Source of the DNA: a bacterium
GTDB lineage: Bacteria > SZUA-79 > Acidulodesulfobacterales > Acidulodesulfobacteraceae
Assembly (NCBI GenBank): GCA_021813595.1
Contig: JAKAKF010000224.1
Coordinates: 22,455-86,454 of the forward strand
Direction: 5' to 3'
DNA length: 64,000 nt
Below the pieces are notes generated by a model. It saw only the letters and a program-made list of their open reading frames with translations. It made no database searches and was not told the origin of the DNA. Shown piece by piece: positions 43,240 to 52,920 of the stretch (its first letter is position 1; every line of letters begins with the position of its first letter). The position numbers and the translations under genes are program-made.

Positions 43240-43518
43240 ATGACTTTAAAATCTTATAGGGTTATTATAAAAGGAATCGTTCAGGGCGTAAATTTTAGAA
43301 ATTTTACAAAACTTGAAGCCGAAAGAATCGGCATAAAGGGTTATGTAATGAATACTCATGACGGTCATGTAGAGGCATTTTTTGAGGGCGAGGAAGAAAA
43401 AATTAAGGAAATTATTGCTTCCGTGCATGTCGGTCCGCCATCGTCGAGAGTCAAAGAAGTTAAACTATATGAACAGGACGGGCTTTCTAATTTCAAAGAT
43501 TTTAAAATATTAAGATAA
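43240..43518 (+). CDS. acyP: Acylphosphatase
   Basis: A 92-residue ferredoxin-like protein with the active-site loop GIVQGVNFR (its Arg binds the phosphate) and GYVMNTHDGHVEAFFEGE with the catalytic Asn. It hydrolyses acyl phosphates. It lies 9 bp after the phasin-like gene and converges with rsmI 3 bp away. Confidence 0.92.
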   Translation: MTLKSYRVIIKGIVQGVNFRNFTKLEAERIGIKGYVMNTHDGHVEAFFEGEEEKIKEIIASVHVGPPSSRVKEVKLYEQDGLSNFKDFKILR

Positions 43519-43521
43519 TTC

Positions 43522-44214
43522 TTAGTCTGCTTCCTCTATAGGCGACGGATCGACGATAACCGTCAACTCGCCCTTTGTTAATTCAGGCCTGTTTTTAATT
43601 TCTTCCGTTATAGTTTTTACGTCTTTTGTTTCTATAAATTCATAAATTTTAGTTAGCTCTTTTGCGTAGCATATTTTAACGTTGCCCATTATTTCGTTTA
43701 TATCTGCAAGCAGTTTTTCGACGCTTCTGCCTGGTTCAAAAAGTATAAAAACCCTTTTTTCATCCTTTAATTTTGCAAGTAATTTTTTTCTTTTTCCCTC
43801 TTTTTTAGGTAAAAAACCGATAAAAGTAAATTCCGAAGTATTCAATCCCGATGCCGATATTGCGGTTAATACGCTGGAAGGACCGGGAATAGGAACTACT
43901 TTTATTCCTTTTTCGATACACAAGCGGACTAAATAAGAACCGGGGTCGGATATTAAAGGCGTCCCGGCTTCGCTGACTAAAACGTAATCTCTGCCTTTCA
44001 TTATACCGCCGGCGATAGCGTCGGCAGCCGATTTTTTATTATATTCGTGATATGGAATTAAGCGTGTTTTAATATGATATTTAGAAGTTAATATCCTCGT
44101 TTTTCTGGTATCTTCGCAGGCTATAAAGTCCGCTTCCCTCATTACTTTTAACGCTCTTATAGTAATATCTTCGAGGTTTCCGATGGGCGTCGCCACGACG
44201 TATAATACGCTCAT
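43522..44214 (-). CDS. rsmI: 16S rRNA 2'-O-ribose C1402 methyltransferase
   Basis: The start is taken at 44214 (MSVLYVVATPIGNLEDIT), the usual family start; a longer frame opens at 44229 inside nadE. The protein has ACEDTRKTR, VSEAGTPLISDPG and PIPGPSSVLTAISASGL, a tetrapyrrole-methylase fold that methylates C1402. It overlaps the nadE end if the longer start is used. Confidence 0.95.
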   Translation of the reverse strand: MSVLYVVATPIGNLEDITIRALKVMREADFIACEDTRKTRILTSKYHIKTRLIPYHEYNKKSAADAIAGGIMKGRDYVLVSEAGTPLISDPGSYLVRLCIEKGIKVVPIPGPSSVLTAISASGLNTSEFTFIGFLPKKEGKRKKLLAKLKDEKRVFILFEPGRSVEKLLADINEIMGNVKICYAKELTKIYEFIETKDVKTITEEIKNRPELTKGELTVIVDPSPIEEAD

Positions 44215-44219
44215 AAAAA

Positions 44220-45101
44220 CTATGCCCAATCCCTTAAATATCTAAAATCAATATTTATGGTCCGTTCAGAAACCTTTGCTATTAAAGGCATACGTCTTTT
44301 ATACTGCGATTTTTTTATTCTTTCATATATGTTGTTTACGATATTTTCTTCAAATCCTAAAGAAATTACTACTTCGGGTTTATACATTTTATCTATTAAG
44401 AGATACATTATATCGTCCGCAGTTTTATATGTAAAACCCAGCTCCGATTCATCCGACTGCCCTTCCCACAAATCGGCAGACGGCGGTTTATTTATAATAT
44501 TTTTTGGGATGCCGAGATGCTCCGCAAGCTGATAAATCTGAGTTTTATAAATATCTCCTATTGGATTTAAAGCTGAAGCCATATCGCCGTATAAAGTTCC
44601 GTAGCCCAGAAGCAGTTCCGATTTATTGCTTGTCCCAAGGACTAACGAATTTAACTTATATGAATAATCATACAGAATAGACATCCTTTCTCTGGCCATT
44701 TTATTGCCTTTTCTAAGTTTTAAGGCGATATCGCCTGCAGCATCGGCATTTTCGCTTTTCTCGGTCTCTTTAGACTCGTTCTTAAAATATTCGTTAATCT
44801 GGTTAGATATATCTAAAACGTAATATTTAATGCCTAGCGTATTTACAACTTTTAAAGCATCCTCGATACTTGACTTGGAACTGCTTTCATAAGGCATTAT
44901 TAGAGCCGTTACGTTATCTTTTCCAAGCGCGCTTACAGCCAAAAAACAAGACACAGCCGAATCTATACCTCCCGACAAGCCCAAAACTACGCTTTTTAAC
45001 CCCGCCTTTAAAACCTCGCTTTTTATAAAATTACCGAGATGTTTATAAAATAAAGGAAAATTTAATTCGTCTATTTTTGGCAGTTCAATTTTATGATTCA
45101 T
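44220..45101 (-). CDS. nadE: NAD+ synthetase (synthetase domain only)
   Basis: A 293-residue N-type PP-loop synthetase: GLSGGIDSAVSCFLA (ATP pyrophosphate loop), NKMARERMSILYDYS, GTSNKSELLLGYGTLYGD and KPPSADLWEGQSDESELG. It amidates deamido-NAD. It lacks the N-terminal glutaminase domain of glutamine-dependent enzymes. That domain is supplied by the gene 10 bp upstream, so the pair probably forms a two-polypeptide enzyme. Confidence 0.95.
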   Translation of the reverse strand: MNHKIELPKIDELNFPLFYKHLGNFIKSEVLKAGLKSVVLGLSGGIDSAVSCFLAVSALGKDNVTALIMPYESSSKSSIEDALKVVNTLGIKYYVLDISNQINEYFKNESKETEKSENADAAGDIALKLRKGNKMARERMSILYDYSYKLNSLVLGTSNKSELLLGYGTLYGDMASALNPIGDIYKTQIYQLAEHLGIPKNIINKPPSADLWEGQSDESELGFTYKTADDIMYLLIDKMYKPEVVISLGFEENIVNNIYERIKKSQYKRRMPLIAKVSERTINIDFRYLRDWA

Positions 45102-45111
45102 ATAAATCTTT

Positions 45112-46002
45112 TCACTTAACTTTATTATTATCTATTATACTTTCTAATTCTTTAAGGGTCAGATTTAAATTTTCGTCGCGTAAAAGAGGCGTTTTAAATC
45201 TTTCGTTATTAAGCAGATTTAAATTTAATTCCGCTATAATTTCTCCTGTTTCTATATAATCTATTTTGCTTTCGATATCGCCCGAAGGGTTTATTGCACA
45301 TGAACCGCCGGAAAATCCTATGCCGTCTTCAAAACCGACTCTGTTTACGTATATAACGTAACATTTATAATAGAAAGCAATAACGGAAAGAAGTTCCTCC
45401 CACATATTAGTCGAATTAAATTTGTTAAGTCCCGAGGTTATACCTCTCGCCGGAGAAGCGGAATTGATAATAATTATATGAGCGCCTTTGTTAGCGGCGA
45501 TATAAGACGACGAAAGATGCCAGGCATCTTCGCATGTCAAGACTGAAATTTTAACGCCGTTTAAATCGAAAACGCCGAAACCGTCTCCCTGTTTAAAATA
45601 TCTCAATTCTTCAAACATGCCGTACGTGGGCAGATAAACCTTTCTGTGAATATTAATAAGTTTTCCGTTAGAAACGCAAAAAGTCGAATTATAAAAATTA
45701 AAATCTGCGTCTTTTTCTACGAAACCTGCGATAACGGCAATATTAAGTTCTCTCGATACTTCATAAAGAGGTTGGAAGACGGCGGCTTCATCGGAATTAA
45801 TATCGACGCCTAAATCGTAAACGGAGTCTTTTAAAAAGTAGCCCGTGAGAGAAAGTTCCGGAAAAACCACTATTTCCGCCCCTTTGTTTTTTGCTGAGGA
45901 AATAATATTAATATGGTTTTCTATATTTTTTTCTAAATCCCCCATTTTGGGGTCTGTCTGCGCTAAGCAGACGTTTATCCGGTTATTGCTTTTATTTATC
46001 AT
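45112..46002 (-). CDS. Stand-alone glutaminase (nitrilase-type) subunit of NAD+ synthetase
   Basis: A 296-residue nitrilase-superfamily protein with the catalytic triad E49 (VFPELSLTGY), K121 (IHRKVYLPTYGMFEELRYF) and C157 (LTCEDAWH). The K-block and CEDxW match the glutaminase domain of glutamine-dependent NadE more than other nitrilases. It directly precedes nadE and overlaps yraN by 4 bp. It probably feeds ammonia from glutamine to NadE. Ammonia channelling between separate polypeptides is inference. Confidence 0.85.
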   Translation of the reverse strand: MINKSNNRINVCLAQTDPKMGDLEKNIENHINIISSAKNKGAEIVVFPELSLTGYFLKDSVYDLGVDINSDEAAVFQPLYEVSRELNIAVIAGFVEKDADFNFYNSTFCVSNGKLINIHRKVYLPTYGMFEELRYFKQGDGFGVFDLNGVKISVLTCEDAWHLSSSYIAANKGAHIIIINSASPARGITSGLNKFNSTNMWEELLSVIAFYYKCYVIYVNRVGFEDGIGFSGGSCAINPSGDIESKIDYIETGEIIAELNLNLLNNERFKTPLLRDENLNLTLKELESIIDNNKVK

Positions 46003-46412
46003 TCGAGAATATTTTCAAAAAAAATTAATTTAATCGAACCGCGTTCGATATATTCAATAGAAATTATGCCATAGTAAATTGTTTTATTGTAGTTTTTTAT
46101 ATTAGACGCAGACGACTGCATTAAAAAAAAATCAGATACTTCAATAATAGTTGAAAGTTTTCGTTTGTTCACCGCTTCGTAAGGTTTACCGAATCGGTTT
46201 TTAAACCTTGTCTTTACTTCTATAAAATTTAAATTGCCGCTTTCGTTTTCGGCAATAATGTCTATTTCGCGTCTGCCTTTTTTAAAATTTTTTTTAATAA
46301 TTCTGTATCCTATTTTTTCTAAAAACTCTGCCGCAACCGCTTCTCCTTCGTCTCCCTTAGCTTTATTTAACGACTTGTCGTTCATCTTTTTATCGTTTAT
46401 ATTTAGATTCAT
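45999..46412 (-). CDS. YraN-family endonuclease-like protein (UPF0102)
   Basis: A 137-residue protein with KGDEGEAVAAEFLEKIGYRIIKKNFK, REIDIIAENESGNLNFIEVKTR and GKPYEAVNKRK, the restriction-endonuclease-like (D...ExK) core of UPF0102/YraN. The cellular role is unknown. It is usually beside rnhB, as here. The C-terminus (GSIKLIFFENILE) is normal. Confidence 0.9.
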   Translation of the reverse strand: MNLNINDKKMNDKSLNKAKGDEGEAVAAEFLEKIGYRIIKKNFKKGRREIDIIAENESGNLNFIEVKTRFKNRFGKPYEAVNKRKLSTIIEVSDFFLMQSSASNIKNYNKTIYYGIISIEYIERGSIKLIFFENILE

Positions 46413-46519
46413 TTTATCCGTTAATTAATTTACATATTGATATAATTAATATATCACATATGCCATATGGCTATTATATAATAATAATCATCTTTATATA
46501 TACTAAATCTTATTAAATA

Positions 46520-47083
46520 TTAAAATTTAAAAGTTTTCCTGTGAATTTTCGTTAATCCGTATTTTCTAATATTTTTTTTATGTTCGACGGTTGCGTATCC
46601 TTTGTGTTTTTTAAAGCCGTATTCCGGATATTTTTCATCGACGTCCGCCATTAGTCCGTCCCTAAAAACTTTAGCTATTACCGATGCGCAGGAAACTACT
46701 TTTACCCTGTCGTCGCCTTTTATTACAGGTATTACTTTTAATCCGGAAATATCCGATAAACCTTTCGGCACTATAGGACCGTCTATAATTACGACGTCGG
46801 GCTTTACCGATAAACCGTCAAAAGCTCTTTCCATAGAAAGCATAGCCGCCTTAAAAATATTAATTTTATCTATTTCCAAATTAGAAGCGATGCCTATAGA
46901 ATAAGATACGGCGGAACTTAAAATAATATTATAGAACTCTTTTCTTTTTGGCTCGGTTAACTGTTTGGAATCTTTTATACCGGTAGGAATTTTATTTTTA
47001 TCTATTATAACCGCCGCCGATACTACCGGCCCTGCAAGGCAGCCTCTGCCGGCTTCGTCTATTCCGCATATTTTTAACGGCAT
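46520..47083 (-). CDS. rnhB: Ribonuclease HII
   Basis: The start is set at 47083 (MPLKICGIDEAGRGCLAGPV), with GAGG 7 nt upstream; a longer frame from 47212 lies entirely inside gltX. The 187-residue protein has the catalytic DEAGRG, then DSKQLTEPKR and KGDDRVKVVSCASVIAKVFRD, and ends in GYATVEHKKNIRKYGLTKIHRKTF (split by normal family spacing). It removes ribonucleotides from DNA. It overlaps the gltX end by 10 bp. Confidence 0.95.
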   Translation of the reverse strand: MPLKICGIDEAGRGCLAGPVVSAAVIIDKNKIPTGIKDSKQLTEPKRKEFYNIILSSAVSYSIGIASNLEIDKINIFKAAMLSMERAFDGLSVKPDVVIIDGPIVPKGLSDISGLKVIPVIKGDDRVKVVSCASVIAKVFRDGLMADVDEKYPEYGFKKHKGYATVEHKKNIRKYGLTKIHRKTFKF

Positions 47084-48522
47084 AAAAAAGCCTCTATTCT
47101 TTCTGCGCATCTTTCTTTTCCCAGCGAAAATATCATTTCGTATATAGGAGGACTGACTTTTTCTCCTGTAAAAGCAAGTCTTATTATCATGGCTTTTTCT
47201 TTCATAGTCCATCCGTTCTGCGAAAAAAAATCGTTAAATGCATTTTTTATTAATTCTATTGAGACTTTCAAATCTTCCAAATTTTTTGCGTCTGTAAAAA
47301 TCTTATCGTCCAAACTTATTATAAAACCCTTAAAAGACGACAAAAAATCCACATCGTTTTGATTAAAATTAAATTCGTTAATAACGCCCGTATTATATTC
47401 AACGGTTTTATTTAAGAAAAAATCCAATTTCCGTCTTAACTCGACGAGAGTTTTGGAGCGGGATTTAAGGGAATCAACAAGGGCAGCCGTTTTTATGTCT
47501 TCGTTAAGCAAGGTTTGAGAGTCTTCCGATATATCGTTTATAAGTTTTATTAAGGTAAACGGGTCTTTCGATTTTATATAATGGGAATTGAGCCATAATA
47601 ATTTTTCGGTATTAAAAATAGCGGCGGATTTGCTTATGTTTTTTAAATCGAAAAATTTTATAATTTCATCCATAGAAAGAATTTCGTCGTTACCATGAGA
47701 CCAGCCGAGCCTAATGAGATAATTAACTAAAGCTTCAGGTAAAAATCCTTCCTTTTTGTACTGGATGACGGAGGTAGCGCCGTGCCTTTTAGAAAGCCTT
47801 TTGCCGTCAGGACCGAGTATCATGGAAACATGAGCAAATTCCGGCGCTTTAAAGCCTAAAGCATTATACAGCATTATCTGTTTAGGCGTATTACTTACAT
47901 GGTCGTCGCCTCTAAGCACGTGCGTTATTCCAGACAAAGCATCGTCTATGACTACGGCAAAGTTATATGTAGGAATTCCGTCTTCCCTGACTATTACGAA
48001 ATCGTCTATTTCTTTGTTTTCTATGCTTATAACCTGATTTCTTATTAAGTCTTTGAAAAACGTGGCGGACCCTGCTTCTCTGCCCACTTTAAACCTTATA
48101 ACGTGCGGCGTTTTTAGCATTTCGGCATCAGGCTTTAATTCACGGCATCTGCCGACGTACATAGGTTTTTTGTTTTCGGCTATAAGTTTATTTCTGTCTT
48201 CTTCTAAAAGCTCTTTTGAGCAAAAACAATAATAAGCCTTTCCTTCTTTTAAAAGTTTTTCTACGTAAGAATTATAGATATTAAGACGTTCGGATTGATG
48301 CAATATTTCTTCGTCAGATATAATAGACATCCATTTAAGGCTTTCTATTATATCTTCTTCAAATATTTTTTCGGAACGTTCAAAATCAGTGTCTTCAATT
48401 CTTAAAACAAATTTTCCGCCGTTATGTTTGGCATAAGCATAGTTAAAAAGAGCCGTCCTTGCTCCGCCTATATGCAGATAGCCCGTAGGACTCGGAGCAA
48501 ATCTTGTTTTTATTGTATCCAT
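47074..48522 (-). CDS. gltX: Glutamyl-tRNA synthetase
   Basis: A 482-residue class I synthetase: RFAPSPTGYLHIGGARTALF (HIGH-type motif), EDTDFERSEK, a Cys pair in YYCFCSKELLEED, RGDDHVSNTPKQIMLY and KRLSKRHGAT (KMSKS equivalent). The anticodon domain follows. No gatCAB is present in the window, so whether it also charges tRNA-Gln cannot be told. Confidence 0.96.
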   Translation of the reverse strand: MDTIKTRFAPSPTGYLHIGGARTALFNYAYAKHNGGKFVLRIEDTDFERSEKIFEEDIIESLKWMSIISDEEILHQSERLNIYNSYVEKLLKEGKAYYCFCSKELLEEDRNKLIAENKKPMYVGRCRELKPDAEMLKTPHVIRFKVGREAGSATFFKDLIRNQVISIENKEIDDFVIVREDGIPTYNFAVVIDDALSGITHVLRGDDHVSNTPKQIMLYNALGFKAPEFAHVSMILGPDGKRLSKRHGATSVIQYKKEGFLPEALVNYLIRLGWSHGNDEILSMDEIIKFFDLKNISKSAAIFNTEKLLWLNSHYIKSKDPFTLIKLINDISEDSQTLLNEDIKTAALVDSLKSRSKTLVELRRKLDFFLNKTVEYNTGVINEFNFNQNDVDFLSSFKGFIISLDDKIFTDAKNLEDLKVSIELIKNAFNDFFSQNGWTMKEKAMIIRLAFTGEKVSPPIYEMIFSLGKERCAERIEAFLCR

Positions 48523-48551
48523 AATAAATATTAAGGAGTTTATAAATATAT

Positions 48552-49373
48552 TTAATATATAACGATAGAAGAATATCCGACTACGCTTGAATAATCGCCG
48601 GTAACTTCTCCTGAATTGGTATATCCTATAATTTTTGCTTTGGTTCGTCCGGCCATTTTGGCGACGTTAATCATTATGGATGCGGGGATAAAACCGCACA
48701 TCGTAATATCGTTTAACCTTACTTTTTCGTACAAACCCCGTGAATTTAAATCCAGTATTTCTTTTATCGCGATATCGTCCTTATATTTTGCCGACTCGGC
48801 CGGTTCGTAATGAGTCATATCGGAACTTGCTACTATTAAAACATCGTCCATTAAATCTAATTTTTTTAAAGCGTTATATATAGCTTTTGAAGCGTTAACA
48901 ACGTCATTGTATCTGATAAACGAAATAACTATAGGAACTATAGAAAAATCTTTTTTTAAATTGTATATGAGCGGAATCTGAACTTCAACGGAATGTTCTT
49001 TTAAATGAGCCTGTTCGTCGGCAATGAAAGGACTGTCTGCGCCGTCGATAATAGCATCGGCAAGTTTTGAATTAATCGGAACGGAGAAATCTCTAAAATC
49101 ATATTTTCCTTTATTCATTACCGAATAGTCAGCTCCCATACCAGTATGGTTCGGACCTATAATAATTATATTGTTTTTTATATCGATGCTCGAATATCCT
49201 TCGTAAGCAATTTTTCCTGAATATACGTAACCGGCGTGCGGCGATATAATCCCGAATGCATCTATTTTTTTGCCGGCAGCCGGTATAACCGCTTTAAAGG
49301 AATCTATGAAATTATTTATGTTATTTAATCCTTCCGGATAAAAATAACCCATTACCGCAGCTTTTCTTATCAA
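48552..49373 (-). CDS. amrB: AmmeMemoRadiSam system protein B (MEMO1 family)
   Basis: A 273-residue MEMO-like protein: AAVMGYFYPEG, GIISPHAGYVYSGKIAYEGY, GPNHTGMG, EHSVEVQIPLIY, ASSDMTHYEPA and GYTNSGEVTGDYSSVVGY. His, His and Cys metal ligands of the MEMO/extradiol dioxygenase fold are present. AmrA and the radical-SAM partner usually found beside it are not here. Function is unknown; bacterial members may act in modification chemistry. Confidence 0.9.
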   Translation of the reverse strand: MIRKAAVMGYFYPEGLNNINNFIDSFKAVIPAAGKKIDAFGIISPHAGYVYSGKIAYEGYSSIDIKNNIIIIGPNHTGMGADYSVMNKGKYDFRDFSVPINSKLADAIIDGADSPFIADEQAHLKEHSVEVQIPLIYNLKKDFSIVPIVISFIRYNDVVNASKAIYNALKKLDLMDDVLIVASSDMTHYEPAESAKYKDDIAIKEILDLNSRGLYEKVRLNDITMCGFIPASIMINVAKMAGRTKAKIIGYTNSGEVTGDYSSVVGYSSIVIY

Positions 49374-49406
49374 TTTAAAGCACCGTCCTAAGTTAATCGA
49401 ATTTTA

Positions 49407-49519
49407 ATTGCGAGCATATTTTTTGCGGCTAAATGTAAATATAATATTGTTTCTAATCTTCTAATTAATACATAACAACCTTTGGCTTTTATAAGCGCAT
49501 TCGAAGATATGCTCTCAAT
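49407..49519. repeat. 113-bp element with 13-bp inverted terminal repeats
   Basis: ATTGCGAGCATAT (49407-49419) and ATATGCTCTCAAT (49507-49519) are reverse complements with one mismatch. The pairing continues inward imperfectly. It lies between pycB and amrB. It may be a structured leader of amrB or a small non-autonomous (MITE-like) insertion. No target duplication is evident. Confidence 0.45.
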
Positions 49520-49565
49520 GACATTTACTAAGTTATATATAATATTATATCACTAACTTTTTATT

Positions 49566-51467
49566 TTACGACTCTACATAAATCAAAGTTTCATCCGGAT
49601 TTACGCTGTCCCCTTCTTTTATGTAAATCTCTTTAACCGTTCCGTCTATAGGAGTATGTATTTCGTTTTCCATCTTCATCGCTTCTACTATTAAAACGGT
49701 ATCGCCTGCCTTAACCGAGTCCCCTGCTTTAACCATAACTTTCGTAATTCTTCCCGGCATAGGCGCATAAACGTCTCCTTCTCTTTTCGGCGACGGCCTT
49801 TTCGACCTTGCTATGCTCTCTCCGACTATTTCGCCGCCTGCGCTTGGAACTATTTCGGTAAGCGATTCTATGACGACTTCTTCCAAAGTTCCGTCCACGT
49901 TTAAAAAGAATGGTCTTTTTTGGTCGGATTTATGTCCGGCTCCGGCAATTTTAATTTTATAGCTTTCGCCGTGAACGGTAACGATAAATTCGCTTGGAGC
50001 TAGTCCCCCGTCTTTTGCAAGAATAGAAGAATCCGAAACTTCAGGCGTTATATTATTACCTTCGGATAAATTTTTTAGAGCATCCGTATCAGTGGGTTTT
50101 GAATAGTCGGGAAGACTGCCTTCTTTTTTTGCTTTAAAAAATTCTAAAGCTATATTCGGAAACAATACGTAAGACAAGAAATCCTCTTCGCTTATATCGA
50201 ACTCTTTTATATCTTTATATTCCTTCGACATTTCCGGTTCTAATAAATCTGCCGGCCTTACGGTTACTACTTCTTCGTTTCCCAACACCTTTTTCTGTAT
50301 CTCCGGATTAATTTCAGCGGGCGGTTTCCCGTAATAGCCTTTTAGGTAGTTTTTAGTTTCGCTTGTGACAACTTTATATTTTTCTCCGGTTATTACGTTA
50401 AGAGCGGCCTGCGTTCCTACAATCTGCGAGGAAGGAGTTACCAGCGGAGGATAACCGAAATCTTCCCTGACCTGAGGTACTTCATAAAGCACCTCCTCCA
50501 TTTTATCGAGCGCATTCTGTTCCTTAAGCTGGCTTGCAAGATTAGACATCATTCCGCCGGGAACTTGCGTCACTATAATGTCGGCATTAATATTAGTATA
50601 TTCGCTTTCCAAAGAAACGTATCTTTTTCTGACGCTTCTAAAATAATCTGCGACTTCCTTAAGTTTTTCAAGGTCTAGATCGACGTCGTAGCCCATTTCG
50701 GATAACGTAAAAACCATGGATTCGGTAGGCGGATGCGACGTTCCGCAAGACATGGAAGAAATCGCCGTATCTATAATATCCGCGCCCGCTTCTACGGCTT
50801 TAAGAAGGGACATAGAAGCAAATCCGCTGGTAGAGTGGGAATGAACGTGAATCGGCAGGCTTATTTTTTTTCTCATCATAGAAACCAAATTGTAAGCGTT
50901 TGCCGGAGAAAGCAATCCCGCCATATCTTTTATACATATAGTATCAGCTCCCATGTTTTCAAGCTCTATTGCCATTTGAGTAAAAAGTTCGTTTGTATGC
51001 ACAGGACTTGTTGTATAGCATATAGTAGCTTCTACCGTCTTTTTTTTCTTTTTTGCGACTTCTACCGCTTTTTTTATGTTTCTAAAATCGTTAAGGGAAT
51101 CGAAAATTCTAAATACGTCTATGCCGTTATCGGCGCTTAAAGAAACAAATCTTTCTACCACGTCGTCGGCATAATGCCTGTATCCGACTAAATTCTGACC
51201 TCTCAAAAGCATCTGCAGCCTCGAATTTTTATATGCCTTCCTGACTCTTTTAAGTCTTTCCCACGGGTCTTCTTTTAAAAACCTAAGGCATGAATCAAAA
51301 GTAGCTCCTCCCCACACTTCTAAAGACCAGAATCCTATATTGTCCAAAACGTTAGCTATCCCCAGTATATCGGGCGTTATCATTCTTGTAGCTAAAAGAG
51401 ACTGGTGCGCATCTCTTAAAACTGTTTCCATAACGCCTATTTTTCTTATGTAAGTTTTTTCTTCCAT
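49566..51467 (-). CDS. pycB: Pyruvate carboxylase subunit B / oxaloacetate decarboxylase alpha-like
   Basis: A 633-residue protein. The carboxyltransferase TIM barrel has VMETVLRDAHQSLLATRM, HVHSHSTSGFASMS and TQVPGGMMSNL. A flexible Ser/Asp-rich linker follows (about 465-500), and then a biotinyl domain with K598 in EAMKMENEI. It lies 28 bp after the biotin carboxylase gene, so the pair is most likely a two-subunit anaplerotic pyruvate carboxylase. No membrane decarboxylase subunits (OadB/G) are nearby, which argues against a sodium pump. Confidence 0.9.
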   Translation of the reverse strand: MEEKTYIRKIGVMETVLRDAHQSLLATRMITPDILGIANVLDNIGFWSLEVWGGATFDSCLRFLKEDPWERLKRVRKAYKNSRLQMLLRGQNLVGYRHYADDVVERFVSLSADNGIDVFRIFDSLNDFRNIKKAVEVAKKKKKTVEATICYTTSPVHTNELFTQMAIELENMGADTICIKDMAGLLSPANAYNLVSMMRKKISLPIHVHSHSTSGFASMSLLKAVEAGADIIDTAISSMSCGTSHPPTESMVFTLSEMGYDVDLDLEKLKEVADYFRSVRKRYVSLESEYTNINADIIVTQVPGGMMSNLASQLKEQNALDKMEEVLYEVPQVREDFGYPPLVTPSSQIVGTQAALNVITGEKYKVVTSETKNYLKGYYGKPPAEINPEIQKKVLGNEEVVTVRPADLLEPEMSKEYKDIKEFDISEEDFLSYVLFPNIALEFFKAKKEGSLPDYSKPTDTDALKNLSEGNNITPEVSDSSILAKDGGLAPSEFIVTVHGESYKIKIAGAGHKSDQKRPFFLNVDGTLEEVVIESLTEIVPSAGGEIVGESIARSKRPSPKREGDVYAPMPGRITKVMVKAGDSVKAGDTVLIVEAMKMENEIHTPIDGTVKEIYIKEGDSVNPDETLIYVES

Positions 51468-51495
51468 ATATTAATACCTTCCTTTTAAATTCCTG

Positions 51496-52920
51496 TTAAA
51501 TTCCATAATAAGCCGCAATAGCAGCCGATATTGCAAGTATTCTGTCGAAAGGATCTTTCTGCAGTTTATAATCCCTTAAATAAAGTCTTTCGTCTATGAA
51601 GTGCGTATCGAAATTTCCTTTTAAAAAATCATCGTCCTGAACTATCCTTAGCTGAAAAGGTATAGTAGTTTTAACGCCTTTAATAACATATTCGTCTAAA
51701 GCTCTTTGCGCTCTCCGCACGGTTTCTTCCCATGTCCTGCCGCTTACTGTCAGTTTTGCAATCATAGAATCGTAAAAAGGCTGGATTACATAATCTTTAT
51801 AAACCGCGCCGTCTATTCTTACTCCAATTCCGCCCGGAGAATAATAAGCCGTGACTTTTCCTGTGCTCGGAACAAAATCTTTTCTGGGATTTTCTGCGTT
51901 GATGCGGCATTCTATGGCATAACCCCTCATAGAAACGTCTTCCTGCTTAATGTCGAGTTCTTTGCCCATAGCTATCTGAATCTGTTCGCCGACTATATCG
52001 ACTCCCGTAACTATTTCGGTGACGCTGTGCTCAACCTGTATTCTGGTGTTCATTTCCATAAAATAGTAATTACCGTTTTTATCGACGATATATTCTATTG
52101 TTCCGGCATTGCGGTAGTTACAGGCTCGCGCGGCTTTTATAGACGATTCGCCCATTTTTCTGCGGGTTTCTTCGGTAAGTATAAGGGACGGAGCTATTTC
52201 TATCAGTTTTTGATGCCTTCTCTGTATGGAACAGTCTCTTTCGCCGAGATGTATAATATTGCCGTAATTATCCGCCAGTATTTGAAACTCGATATGGTGG
52301 GGTTTTTCTATATATTTTTCTATGAATACTTCCGGATTGCCGAACGCTTTTTCGGCCTCTGAACGAGATAAAGAAAAATTTTTAACAAGCTCGCCGTCGT
52401 TAAAACATATCCTGATTCCTTTTCCGCCGCCGCCGGCCGAGGCTTTTATCATGACGGGATAACCTATCTTGTTTGCGACTGCAACCGCCTCTTCTTCCGA
52501 TTCTACGCCGCCTTCCGATCCTTCTACTACAGGCACTCCGACCGATTTCATAAGCCTTTTGGATTCTATCTTATCACCCATCATCGCTATAGTTTTAGAT
52601 GAAGGGCCTATGAATATTACCCCCCGTTTTTCGCAGACTTCCGGAAATTTTGGATTTTCCGATAAAAATCCGTATCCAGGATGTATGGCATCGGCGCCTG
52701 TATTAATAGCTAAATCTACTATCCTGTTAATATTCAAATAACCCGATATAGGTCCAGGTCCGACTAAGTAAGCTTCATCCGCCTTTTTTACGTGAAGAGC
52801 CTGACCGTCTGCTTCCGAATAAATAGCAACGGTTTTAATTCCAAGCTCTTTGCAAGCCCTGATGATTCTGGAAGCGATTTCTCCCCTGTTGGCTATCAAT
52901 ACTTTTTTAAACTGTTTCAT
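51496..52920 (-). CDS. pycA: Biotin carboxylase subunit (pyruvate carboxylase subunit A)
   Basis: A 474-residue ATP-grasp biotin carboxylase: VLIANRGEIASRIIRACKELG, IHPGYGFLSENPKF, SAGGGGKGIRICFND (glycine-rich lid), ERDCSIQRRHQKLIEIAPS, EMNTRIQVEHSVTE and GYAIECRINAENP. It carboxylates the biotin on the adjacent PycB. AccC is a close homologue; the pycB neighbour decides the call. Confidence 0.9.
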   Translation of the reverse strand: MKQFKKVLIANRGEIASRIIRACKELGIKTVAIYSEADGQALHVKKADEAYLVGPGPISGYLNINRIVDLAINTGADAIHPGYGFLSENPKFPEVCEKRGVIFIGPSSKTIAMMGDKIESKRLMKSVGVPVVEGSEGGVESEEEAVAVANKIGYPVMIKASAGGGGKGIRICFNDGELVKNFSLSRSEAEKAFGNPEVFIEKYIEKPHHIEFQILADNYGNIIHLGERDCSIQRRHQKLIEIAPSLILTEETRRKMGESSIKAARACNYRNAGTIEYIVDKNGNYYFMEMNTRIQVEHSVTEIVTGVDIVGEQIQIAMGKELDIKQEDVSMRGYAIECRINAENPRKDFVPSTGKVTAYYSPGGIGVRIDGAVYKDYVIQPFYDSMIAKLTVSGRTWEETVRRAQRALDEYVIKGVKTTIPFQLRIVQDDDFLKGNFDTHFIDERLYLRDYKLQKDPFDRILAISAAIAAYYGI

